A DNA stretch of 30,260 nt, taken from Batkoa obscura. Its lineage: Eukaryota > Entomophthoromycota > Entomophthoromycetes > Entomophthorales > Batkoaceae. The notes beneath the pieces were generated by a model, which was not told the DNA's origin, ran no database searches, and worked only from the letters and a program-made list of their open reading frames with translations. The stretch covers positions 1 to 30,260 of the forward strand of contig JASVEC010000218.1 in assembly GCA_030770535.1 (NCBI GenBank), read 5' to 3'. Of this stretch, positions 20,831-29,240 are shown piece by piece; within the stretch, counting starts at the first letter, position 1; every line of letters begins with the position of its first letter. The position numbers and the translations under genes are program-made.

Positions 20831-20921
20831 ATGTTCTTTCGTTCAAGGATTTTACCACAATTTTTCCACTCAGGTAGCGTTTAAAAATCGAAAAGTTGAT
20901 GAAACAAGGGAATATACTCAT
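20827..20921 (-). mobile_element. MITE copy 9
   Basis: Reverse copy, left end GGGAATGT preceded by ATAT (20823-20826). The core reads TTCCACTCAGGTAGCGTTTA; the right end is eroded. Confidence 0.7.
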
Positions 20922-21267
20922 GTACTCATGATTTTATCAAGGCTCAACAATAAAATAAAATTGAAAGAAATATTAACAAAATCATTCAGAAAATAAGATT
21001 AGGCTAAACAAAGACAAAGTGGTATGTATCTACTCTTTGTAATACAAAAAAAAGAAATTTAACATTTGAACATTTAAGTTATTGAAAACCCCATTAGAGT
21101 AACTTGTAGCTGGATGTTCTTCGTTTTTAATTTGTAGCCAAATTATTTTGCTATGAATTTAAATATAAAGACTATAATTCTTATACCCATATCAAAAAAA
21201 TCGACTCTAAATTAAAAACAATAAAAGACATTTAATTGTAAGCTGTCATATATTTTTAACAATATAT

Positions 21268-21360
21268 GTGATTTTTTTTTGGTTCCATGAGTTTTTCCAT
21301 TTTAAAGCGCTATTTTAGCGGAAAGATTATTAGTAAAATTCTTAAACAAGACACATTCCC
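21268..21360 (+). mobile_element. MITE copy 10, left of a tandem pair
   Basis: Forward copy, ends GTGATTTT and ACATTCCC, flanked by ATAT at 21264-21267 and 21361-21364. Its core has CG at both variable sites (AAGCGCTATTTTAGCGG). Confidence 0.8.
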
Positions 21361-21364
21361 ATAT

Positions 21365-21461
21365 GATGTTTTTTTTTGGCTCCATTACTTTTTCCATCTT
21401 TTGAGTGCTATTTGAATGGAAAAACTGTTAGTAAAATTCTTGAATATAAAAATATATCCCC
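21365..21461 (+). mobile_element. MITE copy 11, right of a tandem pair
   Basis: Forward copy separated from copy 10 by a single ATAT. Its left end has lost the GGG (starts GATGTTTT); the right end is TATCCCC followed by ATAT (21462-21465). Confidence 0.8.
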
Positions 21462-21876
21462 ATATTTTACATTTTATCAAACGATACAATTTTTTTTAAT
21501 GCAAATTATTTGCAAGGTTTAACAAAAAAGATGTGCTAATTATTGAAAAAAGGATTTTATAATTTTTTTCAAACCTTGTAGAACAAGGTATTGAAAGAAT
21601 TTTACTTTATTGTTAATAGCATTTGAAGCTAAGTGAAAAGTCCCAAACTTTTTAAATCACAATACTAAAAGTTGTACAACTATTATTTTAAATTCAGAGC
21701 CATTGCAAATCACCAAATAAAGTACTGTGCCATTATTCTCTTTAAGATGAAGCTATTAAAATTAACTCTATTTAGCTAATTCAATGTGATAAATCTAACG
21801 ATATAAAAACCCAAATCAATAAAGTTAGATAGAGAATTTGATAAAATAAACTCAGTAAATTTAAAAGTAATAAAAG

Positions 21877-21893
21877 ACTGGCTTCTTAATTAC
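21877..21893 (+). promoter_or_regulatory. ACTGG-TTCTTAATT motif upstream of lipase 1
   Basis: ACTGGCTTCTTAATTA begins 79 bases before the start codon. A near-identical motif lies 48 bases before lipase 2. It may be a shared transcription-factor site or start-region element. Confidence 0.4.
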
Positions 21894-21955
21894 TTTAAAT
21901 ATATCCGACCAAAATTTTTACTTCAATTTTCTACATATACTTTCATTGTCATTAA

Positions 21956-23101
21956 ATGAAACTATTGTCATCGTTATCAAGCTTTTTATATTGTTATTTA
22001 TTGATATTCAATTCAATATTAATAAATAACATAACAGGTGTAAAAGTGGTAATTGAAAATGGCCCAGTGAGCCAAACTCTTTATTTAGCTAATGATATAA
22101 CAAAAAAATCGCTAGGATTAGCAGTGAAAGTGACGGGAGGGACTTTAGGATTAGCTGAAAGCACGGTCAATACCACCCTAGAAACTGCAATAAATCCATT
22201 AGCTTTTAAAGATAACTCAGAAAGATTTCAAAAATCCTTAAGAGGGGATCTGAATAAAGTTGCTGAGATATTCCAAGAATTACAACCTAAAAGTATACCG
22301 TTACCTACGAGTATCAATTTAATTAGTGTAGATGAACCATATGCTAAAAGAATGGCATATCTTGCTGGTACATCATATTGTAATAATAGCAATATTGTAA
22401 GTTGGAATTGTACCCGTTGTCAACAATTTCCGGAAGCTAGAGCGTTTGGGATTTACCTTGACGAAGTAACCCAGGGTAAAGCGGTACTTATCATTGATGA
22501 GAGAGGTAAAAATATCGTGTTGTCATTTCGTGGTACCTCCAATATTTATAACTGGTTTTCAAATGCACAGGTTTTATTAACAAATCTATATTTCGGTAAT
22601 TTTAAAATCAAGGTGCATTCTGGGTTTAAAGCTATGAATGAAAAATTATTTAAATTATATTCCAATGATTTAAAAGAGTTATTGAAACAATATTCTGATT
22701 TTAATTTAATTATAACTGGTCATTCTTTAGGCGGGGCAGTCTCTTCTTTAGCAACAATAAAAATTAAAGAAAAGCTAAATATCAAAGATGATCGATTAAT
22801 TAACATAAGCTATGGTTCACCAAGGGTTGGAAATCACCATTTTGCGTTGAAATATAATTCAATGAAACATCGAGTATTAAGAGTAACGAACAAAAGAGAT
22901 ATTGTACCACATATACCACCAAGATTATTAGGTTATGCTCACCATCAACGTGAATTTTGGGTAGAAACACCACCAAAGTTAAATAAATTTTGTGATCAAT
23001 CAGTCTATGAAGATCCAAATTGCTCATTATCAATGGAACCTGAACTTTCAGTTCAAGATCATTTCGTATATTGGGATATTCATATAAGTGGGACTTGTTA
23101 A
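21956..23101 (+). CDS. Secreted class 3 lipase 1 (Rhizomucor miehei type)
   Basis: Intronless, 381 residues. A hydrophobic N-terminus (1-28) is a signal peptide, followed by a pro-region of about 115 residues rich in Gly, Ala, Thr and Val that ends with NPLAF and RGDLNKVAEIF. The mature lipase fold starts near AYLAGTSYC. The triad is Ser257 (GHSLGG), Asp315 (TNKRDIVPH) and His369 (VQDHFVYW). The lid follows the oxyanion segment SFRGTSNIYNW. Cysteines match the three disulfides of R. miehei lipase: SYC with the final Cys381, WNCTRC, and the FCDQ...NCSL pair. It should hydrolyse acylglycerols outside the cell; chain preference is not visible. It points towards, and is convergent with, the minus-strand lipase group, with the small barrel protein between. 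Confidence 0.93.
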   Translation: MKLLSSLSSFLYCYLLIFNSILINNITGVKVVIENGPVSQTLYLANDITKKSLGLAVKVTGGTLGLAESTVNTTLETAINPLAFKDNSERFQKSLRGDLNKVAEIFQELQPKSIPLPTSINLISVDEPYAKRMAYLAGTSYCNNSNIVSWNCTRCQQFPEARAFGIYLDEVTQGKAVLIIDERGKNIVLSFRGTSNIYNWFSNAQVLLTNLYFGNFKIKVHSGFKAMNEKLFKLYSNDLKELLKQYSDFNLIITGHSLGGAVSSLATIKIKEKLNIKDDRLINISYGSPRVGNHHFALKYNSMKHRVLRVTNKRDIVPHIPPRLLGYAHHQREFWVETPPKLNKFCDQSVYEDPNCSLSMEPELSVQDHFVYWDIHISGTC

Positions 23102-23261
23102 ATTTACTTAATGCTTCACTATAAATACAATAGGGAATATGGTATAATGACGCTAAATATAGCCCAATTAAGTATTAATCTGTTTTTTAAACTAAGTTCT
23201 AAATTTAGTTTAAACTAATTTATTATATTTAATAAAATAAACCATCACAATTATTTGCATT

Positions 23262-23299
23262 ACTATTACTAATTACTAATTACTAATTACTAATTACTG
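23262..23299. repeat. Tandem repeat of ATTACTA
   Basis: About five units of the 7-base ATTACTA follow each other. Confidence 0.85.
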
Positions 23300-23326
23300 A
23301 TATTTTTACAAATAACAAAAAGATAA

Positions 23327-23620
23327 ACAAAAAGCATTATGCACAAAGAAGATTCAAGCTTACAAGATTAAGTAGTATTGTTTTTTATTTTATTATCCCC
23401 TTAATAATGTAACATTCATTTAATATTATTACATTAGTATTACTATTTGCTAACGTTCTCGAATAAAATTGTAAGACAAATTAATTATAACTCATGATAA
23501 AACAAAGAAACATTCTGCATATATAAAAGATATACCAAACTTACTTAGGTAGTGTTGTTTTATGTTGTCCCCCTTAATGTTATAATACTTTTTCATCAAC
23601 ATCTATTATTTAGTTTAGTA
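23327..23620. repeat. Diverged direct duplication
   Basis: Segments 23327-23455 and 23501-23620 align along their length. Shared landmarks are GCATT/ACATT, CTTAC, AGTAGTATTGTTTT against GGTAGTGTTGTTTT, and TATCCCCTTAAT against TCCCCCTTAAT, in the same order. Neither copy has the inverted ends of the short element. Origin unknown. Confidence 0.55.
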
Positions 23621-24045
23621 TGAACAGATAGAAAATAGTTTGATTTAATCCCCCTTTAAAATAGTATCTTATTTTTTGAGATTTAAATATAATAACACGG
23701 TTTATTGCACTAAAATGTATTATTACAATTTAATGTAGTGATACAACTTAGTATAATATTATATAATATCAGCGCTATATCGTATTCCATATTGAACTGA
23801 TAATATAAAAATCTAAATTCGTTAGCTTAGTTAACTGAACAATGCTTATTATTTTCAAAGGCATAGTCTAAATATAGGTAGTGTGTTGAATAAATGAAAA
23901 GATTAGATCATTTGAAGATACTAAATTTAATGCTTATTTATTTAAAAAAATCAAAGTATAAATTGAATATGATGTTAAAGGAAAAATGAATCAAAATAAC
24001 TAAATTTATTATACTTAATATACATAATAGCTAATATACACTCAA

Positions 24046-24408
24046 ATGAAAGCTCTTTTGACCTTTTTCTGCTTACTGTCTTCAGTTTTATCCAGCAAAT
24101 TAATAAGTACTCACTTGTACAGTAACGAACTATCTGAAATAAACAAATATCCACCATTTTGTGGAGCGATACCAAAGGGAGTAAACTTAAACTATATTAC
24201 TGCGGTCCAAAATTTAGATAAAAAAGACTGTTTCTCTTGCTTAAAAGTGAGCAACCAGTTGACTAACCAGTCTGTTTACGTCACCGTAGTAGATTCTGGT
24301 GGTAATAATTTAGATCTTTGTAATTATGCTTTCATTCAGTTATTTGGCACAGATTCAGGCACTTTTAACGCTGCTTGGGAGTATGTTGATACCTCTTATT
24401 GTAAGTGA
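24046..24408 (+). CDS. Small secreted double-psi beta-barrel (RlpA/barwin-like) protein
   Basis: Intronless, 120 residues. Residues 1-17 form a signal peptide. The rest fits the six-stranded double-psi barrel found in RlpA, barwin, expansin-like and similar fungal proteins: FCGAI (Cys39) and an ITAVQN strand, CFSCLKVSN (Cys62, Cys65), VYVTVVDSGGNNLDL with Asp83 in the usual acidic position, then NYAFIQLFGTDSGTFNAAWEYVD. Five cysteines are present in the mature part (39, 62, 65, 92, 119). Fungal members often bind cell-wall polysaccharide or act as effectors; whether this one has enzyme activity cannot be told. It lies between two secreted lipases facing each other, suggesting a shared extracellular setting. 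Confidence 0.8.
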   Translation: MKALLTFFCLLSSVLSSKLISTHLYSNELSEINKYPPFCGAIPKGVNLNYITAVQNLDKKDCFSCLKVSNQLTNQSVYVTVVDSGGNNLDLCNYAFIQLFGTDSGTFNAAWEYVDTSYCK

Positions 24409-24474
24409 TATGCTGGGGTTTTATATTAAAGTTGTTACTTGATTTTTCAATTCAATTTTATTATTATTATATAT

Positions 24475-24570
24475 GAGTGTTTTTTTTAGTTTTCTGACTT
24501 TTTCCATCTTTTAAGTGTTATTTAAGCGAAAAAATTGTTAATAAATTGTTAAACCTAAAAATACATCCCC
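24475..24570 (+). mobile_element. MITE copy 12
   Basis: Forward copy starting GAGTGTTT after ATAT and ending ACATCCCC, followed by TATA. Confidence 0.8.
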
Positions 24571-24812
24571 TATAATCACTATTTAAACATTGAAAAGTAT
24601 AATCAGAATATTATTATAAATTAGTTAAAACAGAAAATATCATATGATATAAAAGTAAAATAGTAAGTAGTAGCATTTTATAAATAAAAACTATGAATTT
24701 TTAAATGAAAGTAATATAATATGCATTATATATACGTTCCTTGAGACAGATATAAATGTATTTAAAGCTTAATCCGAATTGGTATGAGTATCAGCAAGCC
24801 GAATAACGATAT

Positions 24813-24904
24813 GAGGATGTCTTTTTTATAAGAGATTTGCAAGTTTTTTTCTTTCAACAGTACTTAAAAAGTGGAAAAAGTGGTTATATCAAAAAAGATA
24901 TACC
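24813..24904 (-). mobile_element. MITE copy 13, diverged
   Basis: Reverse copy starting GAGGATGT after ATAT. The middle is diverged (AACAGTACTTAAAAAGTGG) and the right end is eroded. Confidence 0.6.
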
Positions 24905-25057
24905 TATATATTGTTTTTGTTTTTTTATACTTTATTTTTAGAGCAACATCAACAAGCAAATAGAGTAGTGAAAAACAATTTAATTCAGTGTGAGCTGTAA
25001 GAAAAACTTGAATGACTTCTATTTTATATGGCGAATTTTATTCAAATATTAAATTTT

Positions 25058-26164
25058 CTAACATTCTCCGCAGATTGGAATATCCCAATAAGTAAGATGA
25101 TCTAAAGGTTTGACTCTAGGTTCAATAGACAAAGAGCAACTTACATCTTCAAATATTTTACTGTCACAAACTTTATTTTTACCTTTTGGATCGTTAACCC
25201 ACAACTCTGTTAAATGGTGGACATAACCCAACATCCTTGGGGGTAGGTGAGGTATAGCATCACTTTTACTAGTAACTCTTAAAGAACTATGCCCCATTGA
25301 ACTGATTTTTAATGCAAAATTATAATTTCCAATCCTTGGAGAGCCATAGCTTACGTTAATTAATTGGCTATCAGGAATATTAAACTCATCTTTAATCCTT
25401 ACCATTGATAAGGTAGATACTGCACCTCCCAAAGAATGACCAGTTGTAATTAATTGATAGTCTGGGTAGGTAGATAATATTAATTTCAAATCGTCTTTAT
25501 ATAGACCAAATAAATTATCTGCTGTTAATTTAAACCCAGAATGAACTTTGATCTTACGATCATTACCATACAATGGGACAAGGCGAAAGCGAGCATCTTG
25601 CAACCAATTGTTGACCGTCGAGGATCCACGAAAGGCTAACACTATCAACTTCTTCTTCTGATTTGTTACAAGCACTCCTCTACCTTCCGTATCTTTATCA
25701 AAATAAATTTTGAATAACTTCGAGTCTGGTAAACTTTCGCAATGAGTACAACTCCAAGTTTGTAATTTTTTTTCATCACAGAAAGAAGTTCCAGCATAAT
25801 AAGCAATGTTTTTGGCCTCCTCTTCAGTTACTTTTTTTAAGTTAGTATTTGTTGGCAATAATATACTTTGAGGTAATAAATCCTTAAATCCATCTGCTAA
25901 CTTTTTAATGTCATCTTGTAAGATCTGTTGAAAGGCAAATGGGTTTTTTATAAGTGTCATTGTATTATTATGCACATCCTTAAGAAGCCTAAATGGATCA
26001 TTTATAAAAGACTTAGCATTCACAGTTGGTAAATCTTTATTGTAGTAAACTGGTCTCTTTTTAAGTAAGCCATCTAAGAGTCCAGGTTCAACACATATTA
26101 CATAATTAATTAATCCTAGATTAACAAGTAATAGTGATAAAAGGTCAGCTGAAAATAATTTCAT
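25058..26164 (-). CDS. Secreted class 3 lipase 2
   Basis: Intronless, 368 residues. Signal peptide at about 1-24; the pro-region is shorter than in lipase 1 and keeps NPFAF and a DDIKKLADGF segment. Triad Ser244 (GHSLGGAVSTL), Asp302 (TSKSDAIPH) and His356 (LDHLTYWD). The disulfide cysteines of the R. miehei lipase family are present (SFC, WSCTHC, VCDS/SCSL, terminal Cys368), plus one extra Cys365. After the catalytic Asp it has Ala-Ile where lipases 1, 3 and 4 have Ile-Val. A TATA-like TATAAA at 26224-26229 lies 60 bases before the start. It is one of a minus-strand row of three lipases and faces lipase 1. Confidence 0.93.
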   Translation of the reverse strand: MKLFSADLLSLLLVNLGLINYVICVEPGLLDGLLKKRPVYYNKDLPTVNAKSFINDPFRLLKDVHNNTMTLIKNPFAFQQILQDDIKKLADGFKDLLPQSILLPTNTNLKKVTEEEAKNIAYYAGTSFCDEKKLQTWSCTHCESLPDSKLFKIYFDKDTEGRGVLVTNQKKKLIVLAFRGSSTVNNWLQDARFRLVPLYGNDRKIKVHSGFKLTADNLFGLYKDDLKLILSTYPDYQLITTGHSLGGAVSTLSMVRIKDEFNIPDSQLINVSYGSPRIGNYNFALKISSMGHSSLRVTSKSDAIPHLPPRMLGYVHHLTELWVNDPKGKNKVCDSKIFEDVSCSLSIEPRVKPLDHLTYWDIPICGEC

Positions 26165-26200
26165 TTTATAGTTAGAATATAGACTAATGATTAATTGAAT

Positions 26201-26218
26201 TAAGAAACCAGTTTCTTA
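26201..26218 (-). promoter_or_regulatory. Palindrome TAAGAAAC-CA-GTTTCTTA upstream of lipase 2
   Basis: Two 8-base arms with a 2-base centre lie between the TATA-like box and the start codon. On the minus strand it reads AACTGGTTTCTTAATT, matching the motif before lipase 1. It could bind a dimeric regulator. Confidence 0.45.
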
Positions 26219-26223
26219 TCGTC

Positions 26224-26229
26224 TTTATA
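26224..26229 (-). promoter_or_regulatory. TATA-like box of lipase 2
   Basis: TATAAA on the minus strand, 60 bases before the ATG. Confidence 0.5.
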
Positions 26230-26628
26230 AATATCATTAACAATGATTTTTCTTTATTTTTTTACACCACTTTAAGATACGGTTAATCTATGTGATCTTC
26301 CTTTCATTCTTAAACATGTACTAATTTTACTAAATTTAATCTTAAATTTGAAAATATGGCATTTATAGCTATTTCAACTCTATTGCAAATTAACTAGTGG
26401 AGTTTTAAACGATTTAGAAAGCTAATTTTTTTAGCACTCTAACCCTTTATATTTGAATTGATTCTACTATTTTTTTAAATTGACAGCCAAAGATTTACAA
26501 AAGAGATGAGTAATTTGTCTTTTAAATTTAATTCAATTGGATCTTTATTTAGCTCAACTTATGTTTTTAAAATCACTTAATGAGGCCATTTTAATTTTAA
26601 ATAATGCTAAATACCTGATATAATATAA

Positions 26629-27078
26629 GTTGTTAGGCTTAAGCTCTAAGGTTTTATTTGTCAAAAACATATCAACAAATAAAAGGGTTTACAGCCAAAT
26701 ATTAAGTAGAGATTTAAGAATGTTTTTTTAGTTTCACGACTTTTTCAATTTTTAAGCACTATTTGAGTGGAAAAATTAGTAAAATTCTTAAGAATGAATG
26801 GAAATGTATTTTTTGTTTAACTACAGCTTTGTAACTCTTTTTAACTAATAGTTTATTTAAGGGTAAAATTTTGCTAAAAAAAATCAAAGGTTAGGCATTA
26901 AAAAACTATATTAGTAAATACTGAGATTAGAAATTACTATAAGTTAGGTTTAATTGTAATATAGTTACAAAGCTACAATTAAGGACAAATCTCTGCTTAA
27001 TATTTAGCTTCAAATCTTTTTATTTGTTGAAGGTGAGGTGTATTTTTATTTGACAAATAAGACCTTACAGCATAAACT
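26629..27078. repeat. Large imperfect inverted repeat interrupted by a MITE
   Basis: The left arm (26629-26715 plus 26815-26838) and the right arm (26961-27078) are reverse complements at roughly 80 percent by eye. Shared blocks include TTACAAAGCT, AAATCTCT-CTTAATATTT, TTTTATTTGTTGA and TTTGACAAATAA. MITE copy 14 sits between the two parts of the left arm and is missing from the right arm. The loop (26839-26960) is unique. It may be an older, palindromic non-autonomous transposon. Confidence 0.65.
26716..26800 (+). mobile_element. MITE copy 14, inside the inverted repeat
   Basis: Forward copy with intact core AAGCACTATTTGAGTGG. Left end AAGAATGT; the right end is short and lacks CATCCCC. Confidence 0.65.
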
Positions 27079-27238
27079 CAAAAACCTATAATAAGTTACT
27101 TATAAAATGTTAACAATAAACGATAGTTATTTAGCTTCAATGTGTAATGTTTTCTTGAAATTTAATTAAAACATCAATGAGCATTTTTTTTGTAAATGCA
27201 AAATTTAAATTATTATAATGAATTCAAATACAAAATAT

Positions 27239-27337
27239 GGGGATGTTTTTTTTGGCTTCGTTATTTTTTCCATTTTTTAAACACTATTTGAGTGGAAAAT
27301 TTGTTAGTAAAATTCTTAAATACAAAAATACATCCCC
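27239..27337 (+). mobile_element. MITE copy 15, best preserved
   Basis: 99 bases with perfect 8-base ends GGGGATGT and ACATCCCC, flanked by ATAT on both sides (27235-27238 and 27338-27341). The inside is not palindromic and has no coding capacity. Confidence 0.88.
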
Positions 27338-27521
27338 ATATGAAGCCCATTCACATTTAAATTAAATTTGGAGGAAACGAAACACTTCGGATTTGAAGTT
27401 AAACAGCTAGATAAGAAATTTAATAATATCATAAAGAAAAATCGTTAAAAGTAAACAAAAGTAACCAATGTAAGTTTATTTATTTTGAAACTTTATTTGA
27501 TAAATACAAATAACATAAGGA

Positions 27522-28637
27522 TTAACAAATATCAGTCAATGACAACTCCCAATAAGCAAGGTGATCCTTAGTTAAAAGGTAAGGCTCCCCTGATATAGAA
27601 CAAAATCCATCCTCAAATATTTTATTGTTACATAACTTGCCTTTTGATTTGGAATTTTTAACCCACAGCTCCGCTAAAACGTGAACATAATTCATAGACC
27701 TTGGAGGGAAGTGAGGAACAATGTCTCTAGCATTGGTAACTCTTAAAGCGCTATGCTTCATATAATTATATTTGTATGCAAAATCATAATTCCCTACTCT
27801 TGGGGAACCATAGCTTACATTTATTAGTTTATCATCGCTGACATTAAATTCATCTTTAACTTTAATTGTCGACAGGGTAGAGATAGCACCGCCTAATGAA
27901 TGTCCAGTAACAACTATTTTATAATCTGGGTATTCTTCTAGTAGAGTTTTTAGATCCTCTTTATATAAACTAAATAAGTTATCTGTAACTAATTTAAACC
28001 CAGAGTGTACTTCAACTCCTGGCTTACCTGGGTATAATTCAGTTAGCACGAATTTTGAATTTTGTAGCCAATTTTGAATATTTGAGGTACCACGAAATGC
28101 AAGTGCAATGATGCCTTTTGTGGTATCTACCGCTGATATGGCTCTTCCTTCTGTACTTGGATCTAGATAAATGCCATATACTTTAGCTGTTGGTATCCTC
28201 GAGCAAAATGTACAGTTCCAATACGTTAAATTGGTGTCCCCGCACAGCGAGGCACCGGCATAGTTAAATATCATTTTAGCATCATCTTCTTCGACTAATT
28301 TTAACGTACTATTTTTAGGCAGTGGTAATATTTTTAGCTTTGTATCTGTAAATTCGTGTACTAAGGAATTTAAATCCCCTTTCATTCTGTCTGCAAAACT
28401 AAGTGGGTTTAGCAATACACCTGCTGTTGTGTTAAGTATTTTAACTGGTATGGTTACTGCTTGTCTTACAGTGCTACCAATCATTTTTGCACTTCCAACT
28501 GTGATCCCAAGCGTTGCTCCTACCCCAGTTTTAAACATTTTAGAGAACAGCCCTAACCCAAATTTGTTGTCACTCACTATCGGGGCTATGTTTATTGTTA
28601 ATACTAATAGTAATATGAATAGGAGAAATGAACGCAT
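27522..28637 (-). CDS. Secreted class 3 lipase 3
   Basis: Intronless, 371 residues. Signal peptide about 1-22, then a pro-region with a long Gly/Ala/Val/Thr-rich stretch (GVGATLGITVGSAKMIG and onwards to residue 80) ending NPLSF and MKGDLNSL. Triad Ser247 (GHSLGGAISTL), Asp305 (TNARDIVPH) and His359 (KDHLAYWE). Family cysteines are present (SLC, WNCTFC, LCNN/FCSI, terminal Cys371). It is closest by eye to lipases 1 and 2 in the block from VHSGFK to SYGSPRVGN. It is transcribed in line with lipases 2 and 4, but long intergenic stretches make separate promoters likely. Confidence 0.93.
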   Translation of the reverse strand: MRSFLLFILLLVLTINIAPIVSDNKFGLGLFSKMFKTGVGATLGITVGSAKMIGSTVRQAVTIPVKILNTTAGVLLNPLSFADRMKGDLNSLVHEFTDTKLKILPLPKNSTLKLVEEDDAKMIFNYAGASLCGDTNLTYWNCTFCSRIPTAKVYGIYLDPSTEGRAISAVDTTKGIIALAFRGTSNIQNWLQNSKFVLTELYPGKPGVEVHSGFKLVTDNLFSLYKEDLKTLLEEYPDYKIVVTGHSLGGAISTLSTIKVKDEFNVSDDKLINVSYGSPRVGNYDFAYKYNYMKHSALRVTNARDIVPHFPPRSMNYVHVLAELWVKNSKSKGKLCNNKIFEDGFCSISGEPYLLTKDHLAYWELSLTDIC

Positions 28638-29017
28638 TTTAAGATTTAGATAAATTCAAATCCAAAATGAACTTTTAGCTAAATATTAGTTTAAAAATAT
28701 ATACTAACTAAATGGTTGTTTTTGTTTTTATGATCGTCATTTAATCTGGTTTTGAACTTATTTTAGTTTAAGATTTACTTCTTTTGACGATTTTAATATG
28801 GGGCTCAGTTGATTTAAAATTAAAGACAAATAAAACAAAAAAGTCTTAACTTTTATTTTAAAGTGGTAAAGCTGTAGTCAAATAACTCAACTCTTTCTAG
28901 ACACTAACTTAAATGAATACTTACATAAAGAACTCTAAGGTTTTTAAATAAAATTGAATTATTCAGAGACTAAATGTTATCTACATAAACGCAAACTCAA
29001 TCTTTTTTATTTTTTAT

Positions 29018-29207
29018 TTAAGGCTTTTTTAATTTCATCACTTGGGGATGTATTTTTTTGTTCAAGGATTTTACTAACAATGTTTCTACTCAAATAGTGC
29101 TTAAAAGGTCGAAAAATAATAAAACCAAAAAAACCATCCCCACTTTTTCCATTTTTTAAGTGCTATTTGAGCGAAAAGATTGTTAGTAAAATTCTTAATA
29201 CATTTCC
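29018..29207 (+). mobile_element. MITE copy 17, split by copy 16
   Basis: Forward copy broken by a younger insertion. The left part ends TTCATCACTT (29034-29043) and the right part resumes ACTTTTTCCATTTTTTAAG (from 29142), with core AAGTGCTATTTGAGCG and right end near CATTTCC. The left terminus is degenerate. Confidence 0.75.
29044..29141 (-). mobile_element. MITE copy 16, nested in copy 17
   Basis: 98-base reverse copy with ends GGGGATGT and CCATCCCC. It is flanked by ACTT on both sides (29040-29043 and 29142-29145), a 4-base duplication of copy 17 sequence. Confidence 0.88.
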
Positions 29208-29240
29208 ATTTATTCATTTTAATCATAATTAAAATTAAAA

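Larger units (their letters stand above)
19453..21955. other. Long intergenic stretch with repeat copies and possible decayed coding sequence
   Basis: About 2.5 kb without an intact gene. Between 19640 and 20830 several short frames read like protein but are broken by stops. Three copies of the short element lie at 20827-21461, two of them back to back. The last 300 bases are the promoter of the first lipase. Confidence 0.5.
23102..24045. other. Intergenic stretch with simple and diverged direct repeats
   Basis: Nearly 950 bases 3' of lipase 1 with no gene. It contains a 7-base tandem repeat and a diverged direct duplication (both listed). The right end is the promoter of the barrel-protein gene. 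Confidence 0.5.
24409..25057. other. Convergent intergenic stretch
   Basis: Lies between the 3' ends of the barrel-protein gene and lipase 2. It contains two copies of the short element and nothing that looks coding. Confidence 0.5.
26165..27521. other. Intergenic stretch between lipases 2 and 3
   Basis: Contains the lipase 2 promoter, a large imperfect inverted repeat and two copies of the short element. No gene is seen. Confidence 0.5.
28638..29240. other. Intergenic stretch between lipases 3 and 4
   Basis: Holds the lipase 3 upstream region, where a TATATATTTTTA run on the minus strand near 28691-28706 may act as TATA box, and a nested pair of short elements next to the lipase 4 stop codon. 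Confidence 0.5.

Noticed and set aside
20671-20877. Open frame of 68 residues as a gene
   Set aside because: It runs into MITE copy 9, and the more protein-like reading of this stretch is in another frame that is broken.
1131-29207. CRISPR-like or regulatory spaced repeats
   Set aside because: The dispersed 93-99 bp units occur in both orientations at irregular distances, have inverted ends and target duplications, and fit a DNA transposon family.
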